Shown here in pieces: positions 7,612 to 15,273 of a stretch of DNA of 32,774 nt (its first letter is position 1; the number at the start of each line of letters is the position of its first letter). The DNA is from Deltaproteobacteria bacterium. Its GTDB lineage: Bacteria > Desulfobacterota_D > UBA1144 > Nemesobacterales > N074bin48. The position numbers and the translations under genes are program-made. The notes below the pieces were generated by a model, which saw only the letters and a program-made list of their open reading frames with translations, had not been told where the DNA came from and did no database searches. The DNA is taken from the NCBI GenBank assembly GCA_004356685.1, contig SMWS01000042.1, positions 1-32,774 on the forward strand, read 5' to 3'.

Positions 7612-8226
7612 ATGGTTAATTTAAAAGAGCATAAAATTGTTGCAGTAATACGGGCTGATAACACCTATGAAGCTATGTCAAAAGCCGAGGCCTGTATCGA
7701 TGGAGGAATAAATGTTATCGAAATTACCTTTTCATTTCCTAAATGTTGTGAAGTGATAAAGAATTTAAAGGACAGTTGTAAAATTATAGTTGGAGCCGGA
7801 ACTGTTCTAAACATTCAAGATGCTAGAAGGGCTTTGGATTCAGGAGCCGATTTTATAGTCTCTCCACATACAGACGCCGGTATTATTAATTTTTGCAGAG
7901 AAAACAATAAAATCGTTATATCCGGCGCGTCCACGTCAAATGAAATAGTTAGTGCTTACAAACTTGGAGCAAATATGGTAAAAATATTCCCTGCAAATAT
8001 TATTGGTGGCCCTAAATATGTAAAAGCCATCAAAGAACCGCTGCCATTTGCGCAAATATTTGTTACAGGAGGGGTCAATCTAGAGAATTGCAACGAATAT
8101 ATATCTTCTGGAGCCTCACTTATTGGAGTGGCAAGCGCTCTGTTTTCAAACACAGTAAATATGGACAAAAAAAAGATAATAGAAATAAATGCACGAAAGT
8201 TTATTGAAAAAGTAAAACAAATTTGA
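7612..8226 (+). CDS. eda: KDPG/KHG aldolase (2-keto-3-deoxy-6-phosphogluconate aldolase)
   Basis: This is a class I aldolase of the Entner-Doudoroff pathway that splits KDPG into pyruvate and glyceraldehyde 3-phosphate; many family members also cleave 2-keto-4-hydroxyglutarate. The Schiff-base lysine is K124 in NMVKIFPANIIGG and the general base glutamate is E37 in VIEITF. GAGTV and SPHTDAG line the barrel, and IFVTGGVNLENC supplies the phosphate-binding end. The 204-residue length is normal. After the glutamate the sequence reads TFSFP, lacking the arginine found in E. coli Eda (TLRT), as in Thermotoga-type enzymes. No edd is present here, so substrate assignment is by family. No Shine-Dalgarno precedes the ATG. 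It is followed after 41 bases by glgA, which has its own -10-like box. Confidence 0.9.
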   Translation: MVNLKEHKIVAVIRADNTYEAMSKAEACIDGGINVIEITFSFPKCCEVIKNLKDSCKIIVGAGTVLNIQDARRALDSGADFIVSPHTDAGIINFCRENNKIVISGASTSNEIVSAYKLGANMVKIFPANIIGGPKYVKAIKEPLPFAQIFVTGGVNLENCNEYISSGASLIGVASALFSNTVNMDKKKIIEINARKFIEKVKQI

Positions 8227-8253
8227 TACAAGATACTTAAACCTCTATTAACG

Positions 8254-8259
8254 TATTAT
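8254..8259 (+). promoter_or_regulatory. Possible -10 box for a leaderless glgA transcript
   Basis: TATTAT lies eight bases upstream of the glgA ATG, with no Shine-Dalgarno between. Transcription would start about two bases before the start codon. No good -35 hexamer is seen at 16-18 bases. Confidence 0.3.
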
Positions 8260-8267
8260 CAAAACCT

Positions 8268-9737
8268 ATGAATATTCTAATTATAACCTCAGAGCTTGAT
8301 CCACTTACAAATATAGGAGGGCTTGGAGAAGTCACCGCATCACTATCAAAAGAACTACAAAATTTGGGATGTAATGTAAAGATAGTACTGCCTTTTTACA
8401 AAAACGTAAAAACTAATTTACAAAGTCTAAATATAAAACCAAAATCCATTAAAATAAATATAACAACCTGCATAGATTGGCTCCCGTTGAATGCAAAGGT
8501 GAAAGAAGTTTCTATAAACGGGTTAGAATGTTATTTAATTGAAAATAAAGATTTATTTGATAGAAACTATATCTATAATGCTTACGGATACGACGAGGGA
8601 GATGATGACATTAGATTTGGATTCTTCTCACTATGCGCTATTGAACTTGCAAAATCTTTAAATTTTCAACCCGACATAATTCATTGCCATGACTGGCAAA
8701 CTGCCTTTGTCCCACTTTTTCTAAAATGGCGAAAACATCTAAAAGACGACCCATTTTTCAAATTATCCAAAATAATATTTACTATTCATAATCTTTATTA
8801 CCAAGGCGAATTCGATAAAAAGATTTTAGAACAATTTGGTCTGCCTGAATATTTATTTACAAATCAAAATATTGAATTAAAAGGTAAAGTAAATCTCTTA
8901 AAAGCGGGAATATTGTTTTCAGATCTTCTAACCACAGTTAGTGAAACCTACTCGAAAGAAATAATTAATCCTGATTTTGGATTTGGTCTTGATAGGATTT
9001 TGAGAAGGGTAACTCAAGACTCAAACAAAATGTACGGAATTTTAAACGGGATAGACTATAAACTCTGGGATCCTAATAATGATAAGCACATATATAAAAA
9101 TTACTTTATCGATAACATACAAAATAAACAATTTAACAAAACAAAGCTCAAAGAAGAATTTAATTTAGACCAAAGTGAAGATAAACCTATTATCGGTGTC
9201 ATATCCAAACTCACAGACCAAAGAGGGATACAGCTAATTATAGAGTCCCTCCCACAAATAATAGACCTTGGATTTCAGCTTTTTATACTAGGAATTGGTG
9301 ATTCGAAATTCCACAAATCATTATTACAACAAAAAAAGAAATTTCAGGGGAATTTATGCTTAATTCTCAGGCAGGATGAAACCATAGCAAGAAAGGTTTA
9401 TTCCGGAGCCGATATGATTTTAATGCCTTCACGTTTTGAACCCTGCGGTTTAGTACAAATGATTGCACTTAGGTATGGAACTATTCCTGTAGTCAGGTCA
9501 ACGGGAGGTTTGGTTGATACGGTAAGAGATTATAATGATAATAATAAGCCCACTGGGTTTACTTTTAAGCAGTTTTCTAAGGTTAACCTTCTTGATACAC
9601 TTATAAGAGCAATTACAGTTTACGAACACAAAAATGAGTGGAAAAAGCTTATAAAAAATGCTATGCAAGAAGATTATTCCTGGAAAGTCTCTGCCCGGAA
9701 GTATTATGATTTGTACGAAAAAACCATAAATAATTGA
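8268..9737 (+). CDS. glgA: Glycogen/starch synthase, GT5 family
   Basis: GlgA extends alpha-1,4-glucan chains from ADP- or UDP-glucose. The two Rossmann domains are intact. The GGL motif (GGLGEV, residues 17-22) is N-terminal, IIHCHDWQTAFVPLFL is near residue 140, and PSRFEPCGLVQMIALRYGT with the catalytic glutamate is near residue 388. Its 489 residues equal the usual length. Three sugar-nucleotide-binding positions differ from E. coli GlgA. Residue 15 is Asn where the KTGGL motif has Lys. The SRLTxQKG motif reads SKLTDQRG, swapping the Arg and Lys. The overall GT5 assignment is secure, but donor preference may differ. No other glycogen gene is nearby. Confidence 0.92.
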   Translation: MNILIITSELDPLTNIGGLGEVTASLSKELQNLGCNVKIVLPFYKNVKTNLQSLNIKPKSIKINITTCIDWLPLNAKVKEVSINGLECYLIENKDLFDRNYIYNAYGYDEGDDDIRFGFFSLCAIELAKSLNFQPDIIHCHDWQTAFVPLFLKWRKHLKDDPFFKLSKIIFTIHNLYYQGEFDKKILEQFGLPEYLFTNQNIELKGKVNLLKAGILFSDLLTTVSETYSKEIINPDFGFGLDRILRRVTQDSNKMYGILNGIDYKLWDPNNDKHIYKNYFIDNIQNKQFNKTKLKEEFNLDQSEDKPIIGVISKLTDQRGIQLIIESLPQIIDLGFQLFILGIGDSKFHKSLLQQKKKFQGNLCLILRQDETIARKVYSGADMILMPSRFEPCGLVQMIALRYGTIPVVRSTGGLVDTVRDYNDNNKPTGFTFKQFSKVNLLDTLIRAITVYEHKNEWKKLIKNAMQEDYSWKVSARKYYDLYEKTINN

Positions 9738-9753
9738 TTGAGGGCTTTAGATT

Positions 9754-10056
9754 TTAAATCTCGTAATCAACCACCGCTCTGTCATCTCTTATTTCGTTAA
9801 CAAAATCTACTACTTTTACATGGTCAGGGTGTTTTTGATACGCTTGCAAATCTTGTAGTGAATCAAACTCCGAATACAGGACAACATCGTATGCCGCAGA
9901 AGATTTGTTGAAATTAATTCCTACTTCAATTTGTTTAATTACGCTAATTTTATTTTTTAAATCCTCGAGCACGGATTTTAGCTCTAACGCATTTTGATCT
10001 TTACTGGTTCCACGTGCAGAGTCTTTTAGTTTCCACATAACAATGTGTTTAATCAT
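9754..10056 (-). CDS. Dabb-family stress-responsive dimeric alpha/beta barrel protein
   Basis: This 100-residue protein begins with MIKHIVMWKLKDSA and contains VGINFNKSSAAYDVVLYSEF and AYQKHPDHVKVVDFV, the strand-helix pattern and the HP.H motif of the Dabb fold (ferredoxin-like barrel). The biochemical role of most Dabb proteins is unknown; relatives include olivetolic acid cyclase and stress-induced plant proteins. A clear GGAGG Shine-Dalgarno lies seven bases before the ATG. It converges on glgA with 16 bases between the stop codons. Confidence 0.88.
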   Translation of the reverse strand: MIKHIVMWKLKDSARGTSKDQNALELKSVLEDLKNKISVIKQIEVGINFNKSSAAYDVVLYSEFDSLQDLQAYQKHPDHVKVVDFVNEIRDDRAVVDYEI

Positions 10057-10286
10057 TTATCCCTCCAAAGATTTTTTTTATCGAAAAATTAACTGAATAC
10101 TAATAATTTGCTAATTATGACTATAACAATAAATTAGATTCTAAAATAATTGAATACAACTATACGACAAAACAAGCAAGTAAGGATTTAACAAACTAGC
10201 AACTTATACTAAATTAATCCATTAGTTATTATTTTTGTTATATCTTAATCTTTGATGATGAGTTTTTTTGCCATTTGTATAGTCAT

Positions 10287-11270
10287 TTAATTCAACAAGT
10301 GGGAAACAAACTGATCGGATATTGATTTCCAGCTTTTAGAATTTGCAAATTCTAAAGCATTTTTAGAAAGGTAATTATATTTCCCAAATATTTTCTCGAT
10401 GTTTTCAGTTAAGCTATCACCCAAATAACCTGTAACTCCGTTTTCTATTACATCACAAGGGCTAGGCACATCATATGCAGCAACTGGAAGACCACAAGCC
10501 ATTGCCTCCAGGATTACTAACCCATAAGTATCATGCTTACTCGGAAATACAAAGACACGAGCCTTGCCGTACCATTTAGGCAGTTCTTTATGGTCAACAA
10601 AACCTGTGTATATCACATCGGAATATTTATTCTTCAAAGTATTCAAATATGGTCCATCACCAACAAGAATCTTATTGTATCCTTTGATTGAACAGAAATC
10701 ATCCAGGTTCTTATCTTTACTTACTCTTCCAACAAATATTATCGCATTTTCATTCCCACTGTTACTTTTATCTTTATTATTAAAGATTGATGTATCTACG
10801 CCTCTGCCCCATATTACAGAATTTTTAAATTTAAGCTGTTTTTCAATGCTCTTTGTACTAACTAAAACTCTGCTGCTTGTGGAATGAAACCATTTGATAT
10901 AGGCCATTGTAATAATTTTGGGAACCTTATATAAAACCCAGCCATAATCAGCAAGCTGTGTATGATATGATGTATTGAATTTTATATTATATTTTTTACA
11001 ATAATATCTGGCAGCAACTCCAAGACTGCCTTCTGTAGCTATATGAACTCTATCAGGCTTTTGCTGATCTAAATATCTTCTTACTACTTCAAATGGGTTT
11101 TTAAGTATTGGTATATTATAATAAAGATTAAATAAAGTCTTTGCCCCCTCAATCTTTGGATGCAAAATAAAAATATCATGATCAGTTATATTACTGATAA
11201 CGTTTTGCAGTGTATAAACCACCCCGTTCACCTGGGGTTTCCAGGCGTCGGTAACAAGCATTATTTTCAT
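10287..11270 (-). CDS. GT4-family glycosyltransferase (mannosyltransferase-like)
   Basis: This 327-residue GT-B glycosyltransferase has the N-terminal TDAWKPQVNGVVYTLQNV motif of the MgtA/GtfA-type GT4 group. It carries GRVSKDKN (donor-site start) near residue 178 and VFPSKHDTYGLVILEAMACG near residue 236, with the E-x7-E type acidic motif. Members transfer sugars to lipid or glycan acceptors at the cytoplasmic face of the membrane; the donor and acceptor cannot be read here. It is somewhat shorter than the usual 370-400 residues, with a compact N-domain (HTQLADYG, about residues 101-108). An AAGGA Shine-Dalgarno lies about seven bases before the ATG. The 230 bases on its downstream side, before the Dabb gene, hold no recognised gene. 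Confidence 0.88.
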   Translation of the reverse strand: MKIMLVTDAWKPQVNGVVYTLQNVISNITDHDIFILHPKIEGAKTLFNLYYNIPILKNPFEVVRRYLDQQKPDRVHIATEGSLGVAARYYCKKYNIKFNTSYHTQLADYGWVLYKVPKIITMAYIKWFHSTSSRVLVSTKSIEKQLKFKNSVIWGRGVDTSIFNNKDKSNSGNENAIIFVGRVSKDKNLDDFCSIKGYNKILVGDGPYLNTLKNKYSDVIYTGFVDHKELPKWYGKARVFVFPSKHDTYGLVILEAMACGLPVAAYDVPSPCDVIENGVTGYLGDSLTENIEKIFGKYNYLSKNALEFANSKSWKSISDQFVSHLLN

Positions 11271-11431
11271 TAAAAATTCCTTAGCACAAGGTTTGAATGT
11301 GAATACTTAAGTCCAATACCCCCATTCTTTGCTGCGCCATTTGTCAGGCATTATATATAAAAATAATAAAGAGCATATAGCAAGGGAAAGTGTTAAATGA
11401 AAATTAAACTTAAATTAAATATAAAACCAAA

Positions 11432-11456
11432 AATTAATAATTAATAATTAATAATT
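11432..11456. repeat. Short AT-rich tandem repeat, 7-base unit
   Basis: The unit AATTAAT is repeated about three and a half times without error. It lies in the 219-base gap between the GT4 gene and the isoprenylcysteine-methyltransferase-like gene. It is probably a simple replication-slippage repeat; no function is evident. Confidence 0.8.
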
Positions 11457-11489
11457 AAATAAATTAGATTAACCAGACTTTATATTAGT

Positions 11490-11930
11490 TTAGTGTATAA
11501 ATGGGATTAGCCGTTTTGTACCTCTTTTATAAATCAAATAGTCAGAGTTTCTATCTATTATTAATTTTTCCTCATAAACTAACTTTATATAAAGATCGAT
11601 AAATAAAATAATCCAAATAGCGATTCTTATAATAGAAAGGTCGTCTAAAACTATCATTAATGTGGTAAGTAGCAAGCATGAATACATAGGGTGCCTTATA
11701 ATCTTATAAGGACCTTTTGCAACTAATCTCGAATCCTTTGGAAAATTTGGTGTGAGTCGAAAATTTTTAAAATTGATTATCCACAGTGCCCATATACCAA
11801 GTGAAAGTGCGAGAACAAAAACTATCTGCAAAGGGAAACTACGTGGAACTAATCTTCCTGTTAGCAGTATCAAAGCAATACAGATTAGCTGGATTATAAC
11901 TAAAATTATGGATTTAAAATCTATATGCAT
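11490..11930 (-). CDS. Membrane methyltransferase-like protein of the isoprenylcysteine carboxyl methyltransferase family
   Basis: This 146-residue protein has about four to five hydrophobic segments. It carries the signature GPYKIIRHPMYSCLLL near residues 93-108, which is the GPY..vRHPmY SAM-binding motif of the ICMT/phospholipid methyltransferase superfamily. A further family feature is the acidic EEKLI near the C-terminus. Family members methylate isoprenylcysteine carboxyl groups or membrane lipids; bacterial substrates are mostly unknown. It stands alone between two AT-rich intergenic stretches on the same strand as the GT4 gene and coaX. No Shine-Dalgarno is visible. Confidence 0.8.
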   Translation of the reverse strand: MHIDFKSIILVIIQLICIALILLTGRLVPRSFPLQIVFVLALSLGIWALWIINFKNFRLTPNFPKDSRLVAKGPYKIIRHPMYSCLLLTTLMIVLDDLSIIRIAIWIILFIDLYIKLVYEEKLIIDRNSDYLIYKRGTKRLIPFIH

Positions 11931-12094
11931 AAATTATGCTAATAATTTAAAAAGCTCTAATAGTCATTTAACTTCAAACCTTAATATCATTGATCTCTTT
12001 CATATAATCAAACATCTATACAGAATAAAATATAAGTTTTGTAATTAATAAATCTACATTTTTTAGCCCAATACTGCTAAACAAAAGGCGTTAA

Positions 12095-12487
12095 CTATCT
12101 ATTACATTCCTTGGAACTAACAATTAACCAAACATTTTTTTTAGTCCACCTGCCCCAACTCGGAGCTACCATTACGAACATTTTATTAATAGATTTCCCA
12201 AAAAGCTTAAATGTAATTTTATACCTGGATTGCTTCACTATAATTAAATCACCTGAATCTATAATATCTTTTTTAGCAAAATCTTCGTTAATTTCATTAT
12301 TTAGAATTTTATTAATTAAATGTTCAGTGCTAAACAGATCAGTTTCTATGGCTATTTGTCTATTTAAGTTATCAAATGAGTTACAGTTGGGTAGGTACCA
12401 CTTCTTTATTTCGATTTTTGCAGAATTAAAAATTAAAATTAATTTATTTTTATAATTTATTATATAGAAATTATCTGTTTCGCTCAT
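12095..12487 (-). CDS. Hypothetical 130-residue protein overlapping coaX
   Basis: I do not recognise this protein. It has no signal peptide or membrane segment and looks like a small mixed alpha/beta domain: an N-terminal strand-rich part (FYIINYKNKLILIFNSAKIE), a helical middle and a strand-rich C-terminus (YKITFKLFGKSINKMFVMVA, then WGRWTKKNVWLIV). The conserved-looking tryptophans near the end argue for a folded protein. Its start lies inside coaX (17-base overlap), pointing to translational coupling with pantothenate kinase, but no link to CoA synthesis can be shown. The opposite strand also has an open frame here, which I take to be a shadow. Confidence 0.55.
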   Translation of the reverse strand: MSETDNFYIINYKNKLILIFNSAKIEIKKWYLPNCNSFDNLNRQIAIETDLFSTEHLINKILNNEINEDFAKKDIIDSGDLIIVKQSRYKITFKLFGKSINKMFVMVAPSWGRWTKKNVWLIVSSKECNR

Positions 12488-13235
12488 AAATAATCCAGAG
12501 TCCCTTCAAAGCCAAATGTTCATCGATTTGTTCAATAGTATCACTCTCTTTTGAAATCAAATTAGCAAGTCCACCGGTAGCTAAAACTTTTGTACCGCTA
12601 CCCAATTCCAGCTTTATCCTGCCGACTATCCCATCTACAAGACCCGCATAACCATAAATGAGTCCTGATTGAATGCTCTGCACAGTGGTTTTTCCTATTA
12701 CATTTTCAGGTTTTTTGATTTCTACTTTTGGCAGTTTAGAGGCAGAGTCAAACAAAGCCTCAGAAGATATAATGATTCCCGGGGTTATTACTCCTCCTAG
12801 ATATTCGCCCTTTTTAGAAACACAATCAAACGTAGTTGCAGTACCAAAATCTACTATAACAAGGCTGGTTTTATATTCTTCATATGCCCCGATCGCATTA
12901 ACAATCCTATCTGCCCCTACTTCCTGAGGATTTTTATATAGTATCTGCATACCAGATTTAATGCCAGGGCCTACAACCATAGGTTTTATATCAAAATACT
13001 TCTCAATACATTGAACCAAAGTTTCCTGTAACGCGGGGACAACACATGAAATAACGGAGCCACAAAGTTTAGTTAAATCTACTTTCTTATATTCAAATAG
13101 GTTTCTTAACAACACCCCATATTCATCAAATGTCCTAGTTCTATCGGTCCCAATTCTCCAGAAATTATGAATATTCTTATTATTAATCAAACCAACAACA
13201 ATATTTGTATTTCCAATATCGATAGCTAATAACAT
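12471..13235 (-). CDS. coaX: Type III pantothenate kinase
   Basis: CoaX phosphorylates pantothenate, the first step of coenzyme A synthesis, and unlike CoaA is not feedback-inhibited by CoA. The ASKHA-fold motifs are clear: LAIDIGNTNIVVGL (phosphate 1 loop, residues 3-16), VGADRIVNAIGAYE, VIVDFGTATTFDCV (catalytic region) and GGVITPGI. YAGLVDGIVGRI follows. Length is 254, typical. An AAGGTGAT Shine-Dalgarno (13245-13252) ends nine bases before the ATG, supporting this start. The usual neighbour birA is absent; instead it overlaps an unknown downstream gene by 17 bases. Confidence 0.95.
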   Translation of the reverse strand: MLLAIDIGNTNIVVGLINNKNIHNFWRIGTDRTRTFDEYGVLLRNLFEYKKVDLTKLCGSVISCVVPALQETLVQCIEKYFDIKPMVVGPGIKSGMQILYKNPQEVGADRIVNAIGAYEEYKTSLVIVDFGTATTFDCVSKKGEYLGGVITPGIIISSEALFDSASKLPKVEIKKPENVIGKTTVQSIQSGLIYGYAGLVDGIVGRIKLELGSGTKVLATGGLANLISKESDTIEQIDEHLALKGLWIIYERNR

Positions 13236-13411
13236 TATTGTTCTATCACCTTATTATTTAGAAACTTCCTATAAGGGATCCCTATATCAATGAAACAATT
13301 AATTTTAAAAATCTTATATTCTTATTATTATGTTATGCAAGATAATCATAGCAGTAATCATTATAAATTAAAATTTATGAATAAGTAAATTTCATATTAT
13401 AACAATGTATC

Positions 13412-13439
13412 TTGACTAAATACAAGCAATCGTTAAGTT
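13412..13439 (+). promoter_or_regulatory. Candidate sigma-70 promoter for miaB
   Basis: TTGACT (13412-13417) is followed after 16 bases by TAAGTT (13434-13439). A start site near 13446 would leave a leader of only about four bases before the miaB ATG, which has no Shine-Dalgarno. An alternative -10, TATATT at 13441-13446, is too far from this -35. Confidence 0.4.
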
Positions 13440-13449
13440 CTATATTCAA

Positions 13450-14748
13450 ATGTCTGAAAAATATCTATACATAGAAACATATGGCTGTCAGATGAATGAC
13501 TATGATTCCGAAAGAATCAAAAACGTCATTGGCATACCGGAGACCAAAGATCCCAGCAAAGCAGACATAATCATTATAAATACATGTGCAATAAGAGCAA
13601 AGGCCGATCAAAAAGCCTTGAGCAGCCTCGGAAAATTCAAAAATCTTAAAAAAAACAATCCTAATTTAATTGTTGGCATGACGGGGTGTGTAGCGCAACT
13701 CTATGGTAAAAAGCTTCTAAGTAATGCACCTCATCTAGACTTTGTTCTCGGCCCAAGATCTATTCCCAAACTTCCTGAGATCATAAATAATATAGAAATT
13801 GAAAAAACAAGGATAGTAGAAACATCCTATGATGTTGAGGAACCCTTTGAAATAATGCCATATCATGACAAAGGTAAAGTAACCTCGTTTTTATCAATTC
13901 AGCAGGGTTGCAATAAGACTTGTACCTACTGCATAGTACCTACTGTAAGGGGTAAAGAGATAAACAGGCCAGCAGATGATATACTTTTAGAAGCTAACTA
14001 TCTAATACAAAAAGGAGTAAAAGAAATCACTCTAATTGGACAAACAGTAAACTCATGGAAAAGCAATGGACTAAAATTTTCTGATTTACTCAATTTAGTA
14101 GGTGAATTAGAATCTTTGGAAAGGATTAGGTTTACTACATCTTACCCCAGGGATTGTACAAAAAAATTAATCAAGGCTATGAAAACAAACCCCAAGGTCT
14201 GCAGCCATATTCATCTTCCAGTCCAGTCGGGATCGAATAATATACTTTCAAAAATGAACAGGACTTATACCAGTCAGTGGTATTTAGATGTTGTTAACCG
14301 TTTGAAAGACGAAATCGCAGATATGGCTGTTTCATCTGATATAATAGTAGGTTTTCCAGGTGAAACAGAAAAAGACTTTGAGCAAACATTAAAATTAATT
14401 GAAGAAGTAGAGTTTGACACGTGCTTTTCATTTAAATATTCCCCCAGGCCCGGAACACCGGCAGCTGTGATGGAAAATTTTATAGATAGTGATATAGCAG
14501 GTAAGAGACTGTCTATACTGCAGGAATTTCAGAGAAAAATCACATATAAGAAAAATGAAGAAAGGGCTGGCAAAATAGAAGAAGTATTGGTTGAGGGCAT
14601 AAGCAAAAACGATCCTGAAAACTTGATGGGAAGAACATCTCAAAACAGGATTGTAAACTTTGCCGCAAAAAACAACCTTGTTGGAAGGCTAGTTAATGTA
14701 AAAATAAATAATGGCTTTCAAAATTCACTATTAGGCACTATAATATAA
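13450..14748 (+). CDS. miaB: tRNA-2-methylthio-N6-dimethylallyladenosine synthase
   Basis: MiaB is a radical-SAM enzyme that adds a methylthio group to i6A37 of tRNAs. The N-terminal UPF0004 domain has its three cluster cysteines at C13 (YGCQMND), C46 (NTCAIRAKA) and C80 (MTGCVAQ). The radical-SAM CxxxCxxC is C154, C158 and C161 in QGCNKTCTYC. The TRAM RNA-binding domain is at the C-terminus. The 432-residue length is normal, and the YGCQMND plus NTCAIRAKA pair favours MiaB over RimO or MtaB. The ATG lacks a Shine-Dalgarno. A DUF151 nuclease gene follows after 16 bases. Confidence 0.95.
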   Translation: MSEKYLYIETYGCQMNDYDSERIKNVIGIPETKDPSKADIIIINTCAIRAKADQKALSSLGKFKNLKKNNPNLIVGMTGCVAQLYGKKLLSNAPHLDFVLGPRSIPKLPEIINNIEIEKTRIVETSYDVEEPFEIMPYHDKGKVTSFLSIQQGCNKTCTYCIVPTVRGKEINRPADDILLEANYLIQKGVKEITLIGQTVNSWKSNGLKFSDLLNLVGELESLERIRFTTSYPRDCTKKLIKAMKTNPKVCSHIHLPVQSGSNNILSKMNRTYTSQWYLDVVNRLKDEIADMAVSSDIIVGFPGETEKDFEQTLKLIEEVEFDTCFSFKYSPRPGTPAAVMENFIDSDIAGKRLSILQEFQRKITYKKNEERAGKIEEVLVEGISKNDPENLMGRTSQNRIVNFAAKNNLVGRLVNVKINNGFQNSLLGTII

Positions 14749-14764
14749 TAGGAGGCGGCATATT

Positions 14765-15244
14765 ATGTTACATGAAATGAAAGTTAGTGGTATTGCTATC
14801 GATCCGTTCACAAACACCCCTATAATAATATTAAAAAATTTAAAGGGAGATAAAATGCTACCTATTTGGATAGGATTTATGGAAGCAAGTTCTATTGCAA
14901 TGGAACTCGAAAAAATCCCAAGGCTAAGACCATTAACTCATGATTTATTAAAAAACATATTAGACGATCTTAAGTATTCAGTCAGTAGAGTAGAACTTAC
15001 AGATTTGAAAGATAACACCTATTATGCAGCAATTCATTTAAAAAAAATGGATGATGTACACATTTTTGATTCAAGACCAAGCGATGCTATTGCAATTGCA
15101 ATAAGAACGCGTTCTCAAATTTTTGTACACGACTGTGTCCTGCAAAGTTCTAAACAGATTCAGGCTATCGATGAAGATAAAGAAAAACTTGCAGAAATGC
15201 TAGATAAAATACCACCTGGGAATTTTGGCAAATACAAGATGTAA
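14765..15244 (+). CDS. Bifunctional nuclease family protein (DUF151)
   Basis: This 159-residue BFN-domain protein has the family landmarks LKNLKGDKMLPIWIGFMEAS, RPLTHDLL and HIFDSRPSDAIAIAIRT. Characterised members have weak DNase/RNase activity; the physiological role in bacteria is unclear. A strong AGGAGG Shine-Dalgarno lies about seven bases before the ATG. It follows miaB by 16 bases, a pairing common in delta-type proteobacteria, so it is almost certainly co-transcribed. Its stop is followed directly by a 9-base-stem hairpin shared with the converging pilR end. Confidence 0.92.
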   Translation: MLHEMKVSGIAIDPFTNTPIIILKNLKGDKMLPIWIGFMEASSIAMELEKIPRLRPLTHDLLKNILDDLKYSVSRVELTDLKDNTYYAAIHLKKMDDVHIFDSRPSDAIAIAIRTRSQIFVHDCVLQSSKQIQAIDEDKEKLAEMLDKIPPGNFGKYKM

Positions 15245-15247
15245 GGC

Positions 15248-15273
15248 AGAAAGTTCAACTATTAGAACTTTCT
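15248..15273. terminator. Bidirectional hairpin between the DUF151 gene and pilR
   Basis: A perfect 9-base inverted repeat (AGAAAGTTC at 15248-15256, GAACTTTCT at 15265-15273) has an 8-base loop. It starts four bases after the DUF151 stop and overlaps the last codons of pilR. The position between convergent genes fits a shared terminator. No strong U-tract follows on either strand, which lowers confidence. Confidence 0.5.

Noticed and set aside
11432..11456. Short regular repeats considered as a CRISPR array
   Set aside because: The units are 7 bases with no spacers and no cas genes nearby; a simple AT repeat explains them.
12111..12455. Plus-strand open frame opposite the 130-residue unknown gene
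   Set aside because: Its product has no family features, while the minus frame overlaps coaX in an operon-like way and looks like a folded protein. I treat the plus frame as a shadow.
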